The notes beneath the pieces were generated by a model, which worked only from the letters and a program-made list of their open reading frames with translations, was not told where the DNA came from and searched no databases. Both the position numbers and the translations under genes were made by a program. A stretch of DNA of 64,000 nt, taken from the NCBI GenBank assembly GCA_031279515.1, contig JAITII010000049.1, positions 1 through 64,000 of the forward strand. Direction: 5' to 3'. Shown here piece after piece: positions 8,341 to 16,926 of the stretch. The first letter of the stretch is position 1; each line of letters begins with the position of its first letter. This DNA comes from Deltaproteobacteria bacterium (GTDB lineage: Bacteria > Desulfobacterota > Desulfarculia > Adiutricales > Adiutricaceae).

Positions 8341-11300
8341 TTACAATGCAGAGGCGATTTGAGCGAAGAGCCCGGCGTTGGTGAAACCACGTAGGGAGGG
8401 GGCATCGGATCGGCAAGAAGATGCGCAGTTTCCACAGCCTTTGCACAAAGCCTCGTTGACAACGGCTTTGCCCTTGTCATCTAAAGAGATGGCATTGTAG
8501 GGGCAAACCGAGACGCAGACGCCGCAGCCAGAACACTTGTTCTGGTTTATTTCTGCCACAATGCCGCCCACAGTCATCTTGGGCTGGATGAGGACAGTCG
8601 CTGCCCGGGCTGCTGCAGCCTGGGCCTGGGCTATTACTTCCTCCATGGGCTTGGGATAGTGGCAAATACCGGCCATGAAGATGCCATCGGTGGCAAAATC
8701 AACGGGGCGCAGCTTCTGGTGGGCCTCAAAGAACCAGCCGTCCTGATCCAAAGGCACCTTGAACTGCATGGCCAGTTCGCATTCATTGCCGGAGACCATT
8801 GCAGCGGCCAAGACCAAAAAGTCTGGTGAGAGCACAAGGACATGGCCTGATACTGGGTCAAAGGCCTTGATCTTTAAGTGGCCGTCTTCTTCCAAGACCT
8901 CGGGTTTGGCATCCAAGTCGTAGCGCACAAAGATTACGCCCAAACTTCTGGCTTCTTTGTAAAGGTCCTCTTTCTGGGCATAGGTACGGATGTCGCGGTA
9001 TAGGACGAAGATCCTTGCCTCAGGCTTACGCTTTTTGAGTTCTATTGCCGCATGGACCGTGTGGGTGCAGCATACCTTGGAGCAGTAGAGCCTGTCGGGT
9101 TCACGGCTGCCAACACACTGGATGAAAACGTAATTCTTGGCGTCGTTTAAGCGGGGGTCATTGGCTTTTATGAGCTCATCCAATTCCAGTTGGGTAAGGA
9201 CATTGGGGTTTTTTCCGTAGAAATACTCGCTAGGCTTGTGTTCCAAGGCACCTGTTGCGATGATGGTGACCCCGTGTTTTATCTCCTCACCGGTGGACAG
9301 CGTGGAAACAAAGTTTCCTACATATCCGTCAGCCTTATTCACTTGTGAGTTCAAGATGAGGGTGATATTGGGGTCCTCTTCTACCTTTTTCTTTAAGGAT
9401 TCCAGGTATTCTGGAACGCTTTCACCCTTTGGAGTGGAGTGGATACGGTTTGCATTTCCTCCGGTTTTGTCGGATTTTTCCACGATGACCGACTTGAAGC
9501 CCTGGGAAGAAAGGGTTAGAGCCGTATTCAAGCCGGCTACGCCGCCACCAATCACGAGCGCTGTGGGGTCCACATCAATGATGTTTTCCTTTAAAGGAAC
9601 CAAGAGCGCGGCCTTGGCAACCGCCATCTCCGTCATGTCCATGGCCTTGCGGGTAGCCTCTGCCGGATGTCCGGCATGGACCCAGGAGTCATGGTTGCGG
9701 ATATTGGCCATCTCGTAGAGATACTTGTTGAGGCCAGCTGATGCTAAAGTCTCCTGGAACAAAGGTTCGTGGGTCCTGGGGGAACAGGCGGAAACCACGA
9801 TGCGGTTTAAGCGGTACTCCTTTATTAAGGATACCAACTTATCCTGGCTGTCCTGGGAGCAGGCAAAGATGGTGTTTGTGGCGTACTCAACAAAAGGCAA
9901 GGTTTTAGCGAATTCCACCACCTTGGGAACATCTACCACCGAGGCGATGTTGATGCCGCAATGGCAGATAAAAACGCCTATTCTCGGTGGCTCGCCAGAA
10001 ACGTCTACTGGAGCTGGCAGATGGATGACCTTAGTTAGAGTGCTTCTAGCGGAGGTGAGCTTAGTGGTTGACGCGGCAGCCGCTGCGGATGCCTCCATGA
10101 CCGAGGTGGGGATGTCCTTTGGGCCCGTAAACACACCGCACGCATAAAAGCCAGGGCGGGACAGAGCCACGGGGGCGAAAGTGGAGGTCTTGGCGAAGTT
10201 GTAGTGATCCGTTTCCAGCTCTAATTCATCCGAGAGTTTCTTGGTTTCACCCGTAATGACCAGACCGTGGGAGAGGACTGCTACATCGAAAAACTCTTGG
10301 TTGGAAACTCCACCATCGGTAATGTAGTGGATCATCACCCCGTTTTGAGGCTCCGGCTGGACGGTGTGTACGCGGCTGCGGACGAATTTGATACCAGCAG
10401 CCTTGGCTTTTTCGTAGTACCGCTCAAAGTCTTTTCCAAAGGTGCGGATGTCCATATAGAAAATCGTGACATCCAGATTCCCTCCGGCATGCTCTTTCGC
10501 GATGATGGCTTCCTTGATGGCATACATGCAGCAAACGGAGCTGCAGTAGCCATGGTCGGTCCTATTGATATCCCTGGAACCCACGCACTGGAGGAAGGCA
10601 ATTTTTTTGGGGTCTGAGTGATCCGAGGGACGGATAACATGGCCCATGGTGGGACCAGTCGCTCCCAGGTAGCGTTCGAATTCCAAAGCCGTTATGACAT
10701 CTTTGGCATCATAATAGCGATAAGTCTCGAAATCGGAAGGCTTGAAGGGGGCAAATCCTGGGGCCAATATGACCGAGCCCACTTTTAAACTGATATCTTC
10801 GGGTTTATCGTCATAATTGACGGCATCTGCCGGACAGACCTTCTTGCAGTTTCCGCACTTGCCCTTGGTCAAGTAGATGCACTCTTTGGCATCAATACCA
10901 TACTTTAAAGGAACGGCTTGAGCATACTGGACGTAAATAGCTTTGCGAGTATCCAGATTCTCGTTATACTCATTGTTGAGTTTTTTTGGACATTTTTTGG
11001 TGCATTCACCGCAGGCGATGCACTTACTCATATCTATATATCTTGGGTTTTTCCTGGCCTTGACAGTGAAGTTACCTTCCTCGCCCTCGATGGAAAGGAT
11101 GTCCGTTAGAGTCAATAATTCAATATTTATATGGCGTCCAACTTCTACTAATTTAGGCGAGATTATACACATTGAACAGTCATTGGTAGGAAATGTCTTG
11201 TCCAATTGAGACATTCTCCCGCCAATTGCCAGGGATTTTTCTACCAGGTAAACGTAATAGCCTGCATTGGCCAGATCTAGGGAGGCCTGCATTCCAGCGA

Positions 11301-11349
11301 CACCGCCGCCGGCAACTAAGACCGCACCTACTGTATTGTCTGAGGCCAT
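8341..11349 (-). CDS. hdrA: Large HdrA-type FAD/iron-sulfur electron-bifurcating subunit
   Basis: A 1002-residue protein of the heterodisulfide reductase A family, about 1.5 times the methanogen HdrA length because it contains two flavin modules. In order: FAD Rossmann GGGVAG (14-19); CSMC (C58, C61) and a ferredoxin-type set C110, C113, C116, C120; KCGNCKKVCP; an HdrA core with CVGSR and YCSSVCC; a second FAD fold VIGGGVAGLN (about 590); a second CVGSR/YCSKVCC set; and a C-terminal bacterial ferredoxin CSGCGVCVSVCP plus CKGCGNCASSC. HdrA is the known site of flavin-based electron bifurcation between ferredoxin and a higher-potential couple. No hdrB or hdrC lies nearby, so the final acceptor is open. 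First gene of a five-gene minus-strand operon, with a 9-bp inverted repeat upstream. Confidence 0.95.
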   Translation of the reverse strand: MASDNTVGAVLVAGGGVAGMQASLDLANAGYYVYLVEKSLAIGGRMSQLDKTFPTNDCSMCIISPKLVEVGRHINIELLTLTDILSIEGEEGNFTVKARKNPRYIDMSKCIACGECTKKCPKKLNNEYNENLDTRKAIYVQYAQAVPLKYGIDAKECIYLTKGKCGNCKKVCPADAVNYDDKPEDISLKVGSVILAPGFAPFKPSDFETYRYYDAKDVITALEFERYLGATGPTMGHVIRPSDHSDPKKIAFLQCVGSRDINRTDHGYCSSVCCMYAIKEAIIAKEHAGGNLDVTIFYMDIRTFGKDFERYYEKAKAAGIKFVRSRVHTVQPEPQNGVMIHYITDGGVSNQEFFDVAVLSHGLVITGETKKLSDELELETDHYNFAKTSTFAPVALSRPGFYACGVFTGPKDIPTSVMEASAAAAASTTKLTSARSTLTKVIHLPAPVDVSGEPPRIGVFICHCGINIASVVDVPKVVEFAKTLPFVEYATNTIFACSQDSQDKLVSLIKEYRLNRIVVSACSPRTHEPLFQETLASAGLNKYLYEMANIRNHDSWVHAGHPAEATRKAMDMTEMAVAKAALLVPLKENIIDVDPTALVIGGGVAGLNTALTLSSQGFKSVIVEKSDKTGGNANRIHSTPKGESVPEYLESLKKKVEEDPNITLILNSQVNKADGYVGNFVSTLSTGEEIKHGVTIIATGALEHKPSEYFYGKNPNVLTQLELDELIKANDPRLNDAKNYVFIQCVGSREPDRLYCSKVCCTHTVHAAIELKKRKPEARIFVLYRDIRTYAQKEDLYKEARSLGVIFVRYDLDAKPEVLEEDGHLKIKAFDPVSGHVLVLSPDFLVLAAAMVSGNECELAMQFKVPLDQDGWFFEAHQKLRPVDFATDGIFMAGICHYPKPMEEVIAQAQAAAARAATVLIQPKMTVGGIVAEINQNKCSGCGVCVSVCPYNAISLDDKGKAVVNEALCKGCGNCASSCRSDAPSLRGFTNAGLFAQIASAL

Positions 11350-11369
11350 AAGGATCTCCTAATGGATTT

Positions 11370-11390
11370 AAAATGACACATTGTCATTTT
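11370..11390 (-). promoter_or_regulatory. Inverted repeat upstream of hdrA, candidate operator or leader hairpin
   Basis: Perfect 9-bp arms AAAATGACA / TGTCATTTT around CAT, 21-41 bases upstream of the hdrA ATG. Position and symmetry suit a dimeric regulator site overlapping the promoter or 5' leader. It does not match the Rex consensus (TTGTGAA-N4-TTCACAA) or the FNR site. The regulator is unknown. Confidence 0.45.
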
Positions 11391-12297
11391 TATTAGTTTT
11401 ATCAAGTAGTTACGGAAAAGCCCCGAGTATATATACATGATAAAACAACAGTATATAAGGCACTTTATTAAAGAAAGCCAATAATGTCAAGTGTAAAGTT
11501 GGGGAAAGATTTTTGGCCTGAGAAAACTAGGTCTGGATTTTTCCACTTACAATAAACAATTGAAATATCTAAATATTTTTCTTAGAAATTTCATTTGGGA
11601 CAAATAAATTGTAAAAAAATTCTGCCCAATTTGCAACACAATTCTCACTAAAATCCGCAAAAATCACTTTATAAATTTTAGATTAAATAGTATATTTATG
11701 CTTTTTAATATTTGAATATAATATTTATTTTAATAATAATAGTAAATATATTTTTTTAGTATAATTTATATAAATATACAAACTAAAAATTAATTAGCTT
11801 TGGGTAAAATCTAATCCAGTCAACAATAAGTAGAGTTATTTTTTGACACTATACTTTTTGTAGTATAAGAAATTCCCCCAAAAAATTGCTATTTTTGAGG
11901 TGAAACTTTCTGTAAATAAGCATTTTGTCTGACAGGATAGAGGGTTTTCAAGGGTAAGTATTTGCATAAGGTAATAATTTTCTTGTTTGTCTAATATTTT
12001 CTCATTTTTATATTGCGATTAACACGTAAATTAGGGCTTTTGTGGAGAAAATTGTTGACAGTTGCAAATATTAAAAACGACTAAGTATCTGTTTTTACAG
12101 TATTTTTATTTGTTTACCCCTTGCAAATGAGGAAAAATTTAACCTATAATATTGATAGATTTCGAGACCTTAGGGTCCATTCACAAGATATTTTTAGAAT
12201 CTTACTTGGAAAATTATGTCTTAAGTGAGTCAAAATAGGAAAAAATCTACTTTTTTTCTCTAAAAGAGAGATATTTTAATATTTTCTCACCTATTCA

Positions 12298-12327
12298 TTG
12301 ACTTTAAGTATTGCTCTAATGTATCTT
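12298..12327 (+). promoter_or_regulatory. Candidate sigma70 promoter for the HU/IHF-like gene
   Basis: TTGACT (12298-12303) and TATCTT (12322-12327) separated by 18 bp, about 150 bases upstream of the ATG at 12481. In such A/T-rich DNA chance matches are common. Confidence 0.35.
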
Positions 12328-12480
12328 ATACTCAATCGAACCCGATTTTCACTAAATTTACACTTATGCATAGATAAATACTGTATATAGAAAAGTTTTA
12401 TAATTTTTATCTATATCTTGTGGTTGTGGCCCTTATTTGCCATTTCTAAACCTTTTTCTCCTCCATACTAAGGCGAACAA

Positions 12481-12759
12481 ATGAACAAGTCTCAACTTAT
12501 AGACGCGATGACCATTAAGATGGCCATGTCAAGCAGGAACGCTGAAAAAGCTGTAAATGCCTTTTTTGATGGCATTATCCAAGGACTGGTAAAGGATCAC
12601 AGGGTTGAGCTCAGGGGCTTTGGCTCTTTTAGGCTCAAATACTACAAAAGCTATTTGGGGCGTAACCCTAAAAGTGGCTTATCGGTAGAAGTTAAAGCGA
12701 AGAAATTGCCAATATTTAGGCCAGCTAAGCATTTAAAGTTTTTGTTAAATCAAGATTAA
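12481..12759 (+). CDS. HU/IHF-family DNA-binding protein (IHF-beta-like)
   Basis: A 92-residue histone-like protein that would bend and compact DNA as a dimer. MNKSQLIDAM starts the helical dimer body. VELRGFGSFRLKYY and YLGRNPKSG are the beta-arm motifs, and the tip IFRPAKHLKFLL closes the fold. An arm sequence with YKSYLGRNPKSG and a Tyr-rich strand resembles IHF beta more than HU. TAAGGCG lies about 7 bases upstream of the ATG. A second HU-type gene is at 21119. IHF would be a natural partner for the sigma54-type activator encoded at 41.9 kb, but there is no direct evidence for that link. Confidence 0.88.
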   Translation: MNKSQLIDAMTIKMAMSSRNAEKAVNAFFDGIIQGLVKDHRVELRGFGSFRLKYYKSYLGRNPKSGLSVEVKAKKLPIFRPAKHLKFLLNQD

Positions 12760-12850
12760 TAAACTAAACTTTGACAATTTTGACCGTTAAACCTCCTAAA
12801 CCTTTAAAGTTTTAACTCTTCTGGGTCGATAAGTAATTAGCCTTTATTAG

Positions 12851-12865
12851 TTTCCATGATGGAAA
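12851..12865. repeat. Short palindrome ahead of the small Gln-rich gene
   Basis: TTTCCAT-G-ATGGAAA, 7-bp arms around one base, about 26 bases upstream of the ATG at 12892. It could be an operator or a leader element; in this A/T-rich gap its significance is uncertain. Confidence 0.3.
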
Positions 12866-12891
12866 CTCTAACTTCGACCAAGGAGGGTGCC

Positions 12892-13095
12892 ATGCTAGTC
12901 AATAACACGGCAAATAGTCTTCCAGGCTTACTTGTGGCTACCCTGCTAGACGGTCAAAAACAGCAGACGGATCTGGCAATTAAGCAGATCCAAGTCATTG
13001 CCAAGCAACAGCAAGAAATTCAGAAACAGCAGACCACCTTATTGGCAGTCGCTCTTCTGACAGGCATTGGCAGCAAGCTGGATATTGTCGTCTAG
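12892..13095 (+). CDS. Small Gln-rich helical protein of unknown function
   Basis: A 67-residue protein I do not recognise. The middle (LDGQKQQTDLAIKQIQVIAKQ then QQEIQKQQT) is a Gln-rich amphipathic helix suited to coiled-coil pairing, flanked by short hydrophobic segments (LPGLLVATLL and LLAVALLTGIG). The start is ATG at 12892, because AAGGAGG lies exactly 5 bases upstream, one of the best ribosome sites in the window; the frame opens at 12856 but that ATG has no such site. A long hairpin terminator follows at 13151. With its own strong RBS and terminator it is likely a real, well-expressed single gene. It has no predicted signal peptide or metal motif. Confidence 0.7.
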   Translation: MLVNNTANSLPGLLVATLLDGQKQQTDLAIKQIQVIAKQQQEIQKQQTTLLAVALLTGIGSKLDIVV

Positions 13096-13150
13096 CGCAT
13101 TTCCCTAACCAAGGGAGTCCTGGAATTATTTTCCGCCTCCCCTATTAACC

Positions 13151-13201
13151 AAGCCGCCCTGAAATATCCGATCTGAGGGATCTTTCATGGCGGCTTTTTT
13201 T
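13151..13201 (+). terminator. Rho-independent terminator after the small Gln-rich gene
   Basis: Outer stem GCCGCC/GGCGGC, then inner pairings TGAAA/TTTCA and ATCC/GGAT, followed by TTTTTTT. It lies about 55 bases after the stop at 13095. Strong, plus-strand oriented. The remaining sequence to 13426 shows nothing recognisable. Confidence 0.88.
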
Positions 13202-13426
13202 GTGTATATGCTCTACAGACCCTAAAATCAGTGCTTTCTGTGTTATACACTAATTTAAAGAATGGCTCGATAAATCAAAGTGGTCTAATATATCTTTATG
13301 AAACTTAGTTAGTGGTTCTAGGATTCTGTTATTATTAGCAACATGGATTTTATTGTTTTAATGAATTGAGCATTTATTTTGCGAACAATTTTGCTTAATT
13401 TTTTTGTTAGACAAATCACTAGAAAT

Positions 13427-14881
13427 TTAGGTTCTAAACTTTGGAGTGAGTATTGCAAGCGCCATAGCCGCTGCCACAGCTGCATTCAAAGATTCCACCT
13501 CACCTTTCATAGGGATGGAAAGCCTTTTTTCATCGGGAAATAAGTTATCTAAACCTGGGCCTTCCAGACCCATTACCAACCCTAAGGGCATTGATGGATT
13601 AAAGCTGTAGATATCAGTCCCTCTTGCCGATAGAGCGTGGATATAGGGTAGCTTTAGCGTGGCAAGCTCGGCTAAAGACGGTCCCTGGTAAAGTTGGGTT
13701 TGGTAGACGCTTGGACCTGCTACTCGCATGGCTTTGGGGTGGTAAGGATTTGCGGCTTCAGCTAGTAATACCACAAAAGCTCCCATGGCTGCTGCAGTGC
13801 GGATGACGGAACCCACATTCTGAGGATCCTGGAAAGGTACAAAAAGGGTTATGGCATTAAGCTCTAGAGATGGCTCCCAATTTGGAAGCTCGCTCGCTTC
13901 CCCTAAAAGCACTGGTGGGCCAGTACCGAAGACATCTAGCCGGGAAAAAATCTCAGGCCTCAAGAGAAAAATAGGTGTATTTTTTGAAAACTTTAGATGT
14001 TTTAACTCCTCTTCTTTTCTTGCGATGATTCCTCGGATAACATGTGGACATTTGACTAACATGTCTTTAATGATTTTTGGACCAAAGATAAGGGTCTCTC
14101 CACTTTTTTTAATCTGGCGACCCTCTAAAAGTTTTATCCAACCTTTATATCGCGAATTGACAGTAGAGGCAATTTCTGTTATGTTAGATGACGAGTAAAA
14201 CTTAAGGTTTTTATGGTCCGTATCATTGGTGCCAGTCTTTTCAAAGCTTAACAAGTGTCTAGACAGCCCAATGCCTCCCAGTTTGTAAAGGGAATCTTTT
14301 AGAAATGTAAAAGATTTCCACTCCTTAAGCCTCTTTGCTTCCTTAAGCTCGCTTTCCACTTTCCCGCCTTTCATAAGGAACAGTTTTCCCCCTGTGGGGA
14401 GAATGTTTTCAGCTAAGATTATGGTTTTGGCCACAGACTGGAAATCTCGGCTTATAATACTAGTTAGGGGCCGATCAAAATGTATGGTAACTTTGTGCGG
14501 ATACAAAGAAACGTTTGGTAGCCCTAAAAGATTCACCGCCTCTTCTATGAACTTTAGCCTTTTATATCTTGGTTCCGCTAGGATAAACTGCCAATCAGGT
14601 CTTCGAATAGCCATAGGAAGGCCTGGAAAACCAGCACCAGACCCAAGGTCCATTATTATTTCACCTGCTTCAATCAGTTCTGCTGCCAAGGCGCTATCTA
14701 CATAATGCTTATTTATGATGTTCAGACGATCATCAATCCTCGTCAAATCCAGTTCATCTTTATTATTGCGTAAAAGAGTGTCTAAAAGTACAAACTGTCT
14801 TAACTCTTTCTGAGTCAGCTTAATGCCACTTTTTAAAAATTCACTGTGAATGACTTCATCACTTTTGAAATTTTTGCTCAT
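13427..14881 (-). CDS. rsmG: Fusion of RsmG 16S rRNA methyltransferase and SpoU/TrmH-type RNA methyltransferase
   Basis: A 484-residue two-domain protein. Residues 1-210 match RsmG, the 16S rRNA m7G527 methyltransferase: IINKHYVDSAL (51-65), SAM loop IMDLGSGAGFPGLP (76-89) and MKGGKVESEL. Residues 240-484 match the SpoU family of 2'-O-ribose methyltransferases with a trefoil-knot fold: motif 1 NVGSVIRTAAAMGA, motif 2 LVMGLEGPGL and motif 3 LSIPMKGEVESLNAAVA, all intact including the N-x-G-x-x-R arginine. A short linker with an RNA-binding-like region (RQIKKSGETLIFGPKIIKD) resembles the SpoU substrate-binding domain. RsmG is usually a stand-alone protein of about 210 residues. The RNA target of the second half is unknown. 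Divergent from the RluA gene with only 39 bp between. Confidence 0.92.
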   Translation of the reverse strand: MSKNFKSDEVIHSEFLKSGIKLTQKELRQFVLLDTLLRNNKDELDLTRIDDRLNIINKHYVDSALAAELIEAGEIIMDLGSGAGFPGLPMAIRRPDWQFILAEPRYKRLKFIEEAVNLLGLPNVSLYPHKVTIHFDRPLTSIISRDFQSVAKTIILAENILPTGGKLFLMKGGKVESELKEAKRLKEWKSFTFLKDSLYKLGGIGLSRHLLSFEKTGTNDTDHKNLKFYSSSNITEIASTVNSRYKGWIKLLEGRQIKKSGETLIFGPKIIKDMLVKCPHVIRGIIARKEEELKHLKFSKNTPIFLLRPEIFSRLDVFGTGPPVLLGEASELPNWEPSLELNAITLFVPFQDPQNVGSVIRTAAAMGAFVVLLAEAANPYHPKAMRVAGPSVYQTQLYQGPSLAELATLKLPYIHALSARGTDIYSFNPSMPLGLVMGLEGPGLDNLFPDEKRLSIPMKGEVESLNAAVAAAMALAILTPKFRT

Positions 14882-14920
14882 GTCCTATCATTTCTCATGA
14901 AATAACATTTAAAGTATTTT

Positions 14921-15628
14921 ATGTCAGAACCAAAAATAATATATGAAGATAAACAAATGTTGGCAATTGTAAAACCCTCAGGTTGGCTTTCCCAACCGGA
15001 TGGATCTAAGCGTCCAGACATTTTTAACTGGGCAAAGAATTATATCAAAATTAAGTGGGGAAAACCAGGCAATGTCTATCTTGGCCTTTGCCACAGGTTG
15101 GACATGAGCGTGGGAGGTGTTACAGTTTTTGCCAAGACCTCCAAGACGGCTAGTCGCATAAACGTGCAGTTCAGAGAAAGAACCGCCATAAAGAAATATC
15201 TGGCGCTTTGCTTTGGAAATACCTCTAGCAAGATGGGCCATTTAGTTGATCATCTCGTGAGAAACTTCAAGATAACCAATAGGGCGCTTCCCGAGGAAAC
15301 TGGGAAGACTTCTGAACTATTTTGGCAACTAGTGGGAAACAAGCAAGTAATTGGGCCCCTAAAAGATAACGGTGAAGTCCCCATTTGCCTTCTGGATATA
15401 CTTCTTAAGTCTGGATTCAAGCATCAAATAAGGGCGCAATTATCCCTAGCTAGTCTTCCCATCTGGGGTGACACTGCTTATGGGGGCCCTGCCCTCCCGC
15501 CTGGGGAAAAGTCTATTGGCCTTTTTGCTTATGAATTGAGCCTCAATCACCCCATCACCCATGAGCTGATGATTTTTAAAGCCGAAGTTGACTTCAATAT
15601 ATTACCCTGGTCCCTCTGGAAAAAATGA
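14921..15628 (+). CDS. RluA-family RNA pseudouridine synthase
   Basis: A 235-residue protein converting uridine to pseudouridine in rRNA or tRNA. HRLDMSVGGV at residues 58-67 holds the catalytic Asp61; it departs from the usual HRLDxxTSG after the Asp. KHQIRAQLS and WGDTAYGG are the other RluA landmarks. There is no S4 domain at the N-terminus, so it is a short type like RluA/TruC rather than RluD. The start ATG is 39 bp from the start of the divergent RsmG-SpoU gene, so the two rRNA-modifying genes may share a regulatory region. The ribosome-binding site is weak. The target base cannot be assigned. Confidence 0.85.
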   Translation: MSEPKIIYEDKQMLAIVKPSGWLSQPDGSKRPDIFNWAKNYIKIKWGKPGNVYLGLCHRLDMSVGGVTVFAKTSKTASRINVQFRERTAIKKYLALCFGNTSSKMGHLVDHLVRNFKITNRALPEETGKTSELFWQLVGNKQVIGPLKDNGEVPICLLDILLKSGFKHQIRAQLSLASLPIWGDTAYGGPALPPGEKSIGLFAYELSLNHPITHELMIFKAEVDFNILPWSLWKK

Positions 15629-16002
15629 GATCTTTATTCATTCACTATTTAAGCCTTGAGTCTGAGATTTTCTTCAGATGCCAGAAAAATAGCCACGAAA
15701 AAGAGTTTGGCTAATTTAAAGGAGCTCTTAGCAAGCAGAAAAAACTAATCATATTTCATAATATTATATAATTTATTATTAAATTAGAATATTTATATAT
15801 TTTTAGATTATAAAAATGCTTATAATATATAATTACCAAATAATCTAAAACTATCTGAACGATATGCAGGCCCTATTTAAAAAAGGATCCTATCTTTATA
15901 GTGCCATGGAAAAAACAGTTTAGACTTTATGAAGTTGGCCGTTTCCTTCTTATTCTTTGCGCCTCTTCACTAACAGATAATTGAAATTGATAAGGAGCTA
16001 AT
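15629..16002. other. A/T-rich gap, nothing recognised
   Basis: No gene, RNA or strong hairpin is seen. The last bases carry TAAGGAG, the ribosome site of the following gene. Confidence 0.5.
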
Positions 16003-16368
16003 TTGTTTAAGACAATCCTAAACATACCCAGGCGGGCCAAAAACGCCATGTATTACTCCCTTTGCGGCTTAGGAGCTGCGTTTAAGAAAGAGGAAGCTAT
16101 AAAACTTGAGACCATTGCCCTTGTCATTCTCATAGTTGTTATGTGTCTTGTGCCTTGGCCACTTTGGAAAAAGTTCACTTTGGGGGGTGTTTATCTTCTA
16201 ATACCACTTGCGGAACTAATGAATTCCGCCTTGGAAGATGTCTGTGACCTGGTATCTCCAGAGTACAATGAAAAAATCAAGCACGCCAAGGATAAGGCCT
16301 CAGCAGCAGTCCTGATGGCGATGATAATCGGTTGTATCACGCTTACTATCCTAATACTCATAGACTAG
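16003..16368 (+). CDS. dgkA: Diacylglycerol kinase, DgkA family
   Basis: A 121-residue integral inner-membrane protein that phosphorylates diacylglycerol (or undecaprenol in the Gram-positive branch) to recycle lipid. Three membrane helices are visible (about 35-52, 58-75, 100-119). The family signature is intact: E71, N74 and E78 in AELMNSALEDVCD, then HAKDKASAAV with K96, D97 and S100. The start is TTG with TAAGGAG 5 bases upstream. It stands alone between two A/T-rich gaps, convergent with the TPR gene. In Gram-negative bacteria this enzyme usually salvages diacylglycerol made by periplasmic glycan and lipid A decoration. Confidence 0.92.
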   Translation: MFKTILNIPRRAKNAMYYSLCGLGAAFKKEEAIKLETIALVILIVVMCLVPWPLWKKFTLGGVYLLIPLAELMNSALEDVCDLVSPEYNEKIKHAKDKASAAVLMAMIIGCITLTILILID

Positions 16369-16386
16369 GAAGGCGCTTGCAGCTGG

Positions 16387-16926
16387 TTAGTGCTCCTGAG
16401 GTATAGTGATTTGCAGGGTCGTGTCCTGGACTTCAATTGGAAGTCCCTCAGCTTGCATCCTTTTTTTAAGAAGCGAAAGACTGGTATTATAGGATTCCCG
16501 GTTTGGATCCAACTCCACTGCTCGGGTAAAATCAATAAGTGCCTCTGGAAGTCTATTTAACTGAACTAAAACTTGCCCGCGAAAGAAAATGGCCTGGGGG
16601 TAGTTTTCCCACTGATTTAAGGCCCTGGTAAAATCGTAAATGGCCTCTTCCAGCTGACCATTGTCCCTTTTGGCTTCACCTCGTAAAAGATAGCTAACAG
16701 CCCTTTGTTTGGGGAGTAGACCCCTACGTTTTATTATGGAAGTGTAAATTTCAATTGCGAGCTCGTAATCACCCCGTCGTTGGGCTAGATAACCACTTTC
16801 CACAGCAGATATGAGGTCTAGTCGTTCGGTATTTGACTGGGCTTGACAGTTATTATCCAAAAGGATGAGCAAAGCCAAGCTTAGTGTTAGTAGACATATT
16901 ATTAGACGATTTAACATAGGTACCAC
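16387..16926 (-). CDS. Exported TPR-repeat protein
   Basis: A 179-residue protein with an N-terminal hydrophobic signal segment (LNRLIICLLTLSLALLILL, cleavage plausible after CQA). About three tetratricopeptide repeats follow: GYLAQRRGDYELAIEIYTSI, AKRDNGQLEEAIYDFTRAL and VLVQLNRLPEALIDFTRAVELDP. TPRs mediate protein-protein contacts; a periplasmic scaffold role is likely. The start is either GTG at 16926 or ATG at 16917; neither has a clear ribosome site. It ends 18 bp from dgkA in the opposite orientation. No specific function is suggested by neighbours. Confidence 0.75.
   Translation of the reverse strand: MVPMLNRLIICLLTLSLALLILLDNNCQAQSNTERLDLISAVESGYLAQRRGDYELAIEIYTSIIKRRGLLPKQRAVSYLLRGEAKRDNGQLEEAIYDFTRALNQWENYPQAIFFRGQVLVQLNRLPEALIDFTRAVELDPNRESYNTSLSLLKKRMQAEGLPIEVQDTTLQITIPQEH

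Larger units (their letters stand above)
11350..12480. other. 1.1-kb A/T-rich gap with regulatory signals
   Basis: No gene is seen on either strand. It holds the upstream region of the hdrA operon on the left and of an HU/IHF gene on the right. Around 11843 there is TTGACA followed by the inverted repeat TATACT/AGTATA, then a hairpin-forming CCCCCAAAAAATT...TTTTTGAGG stretch; this may be a small transcript or leader, but no product is evident. Confidence 0.5.
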
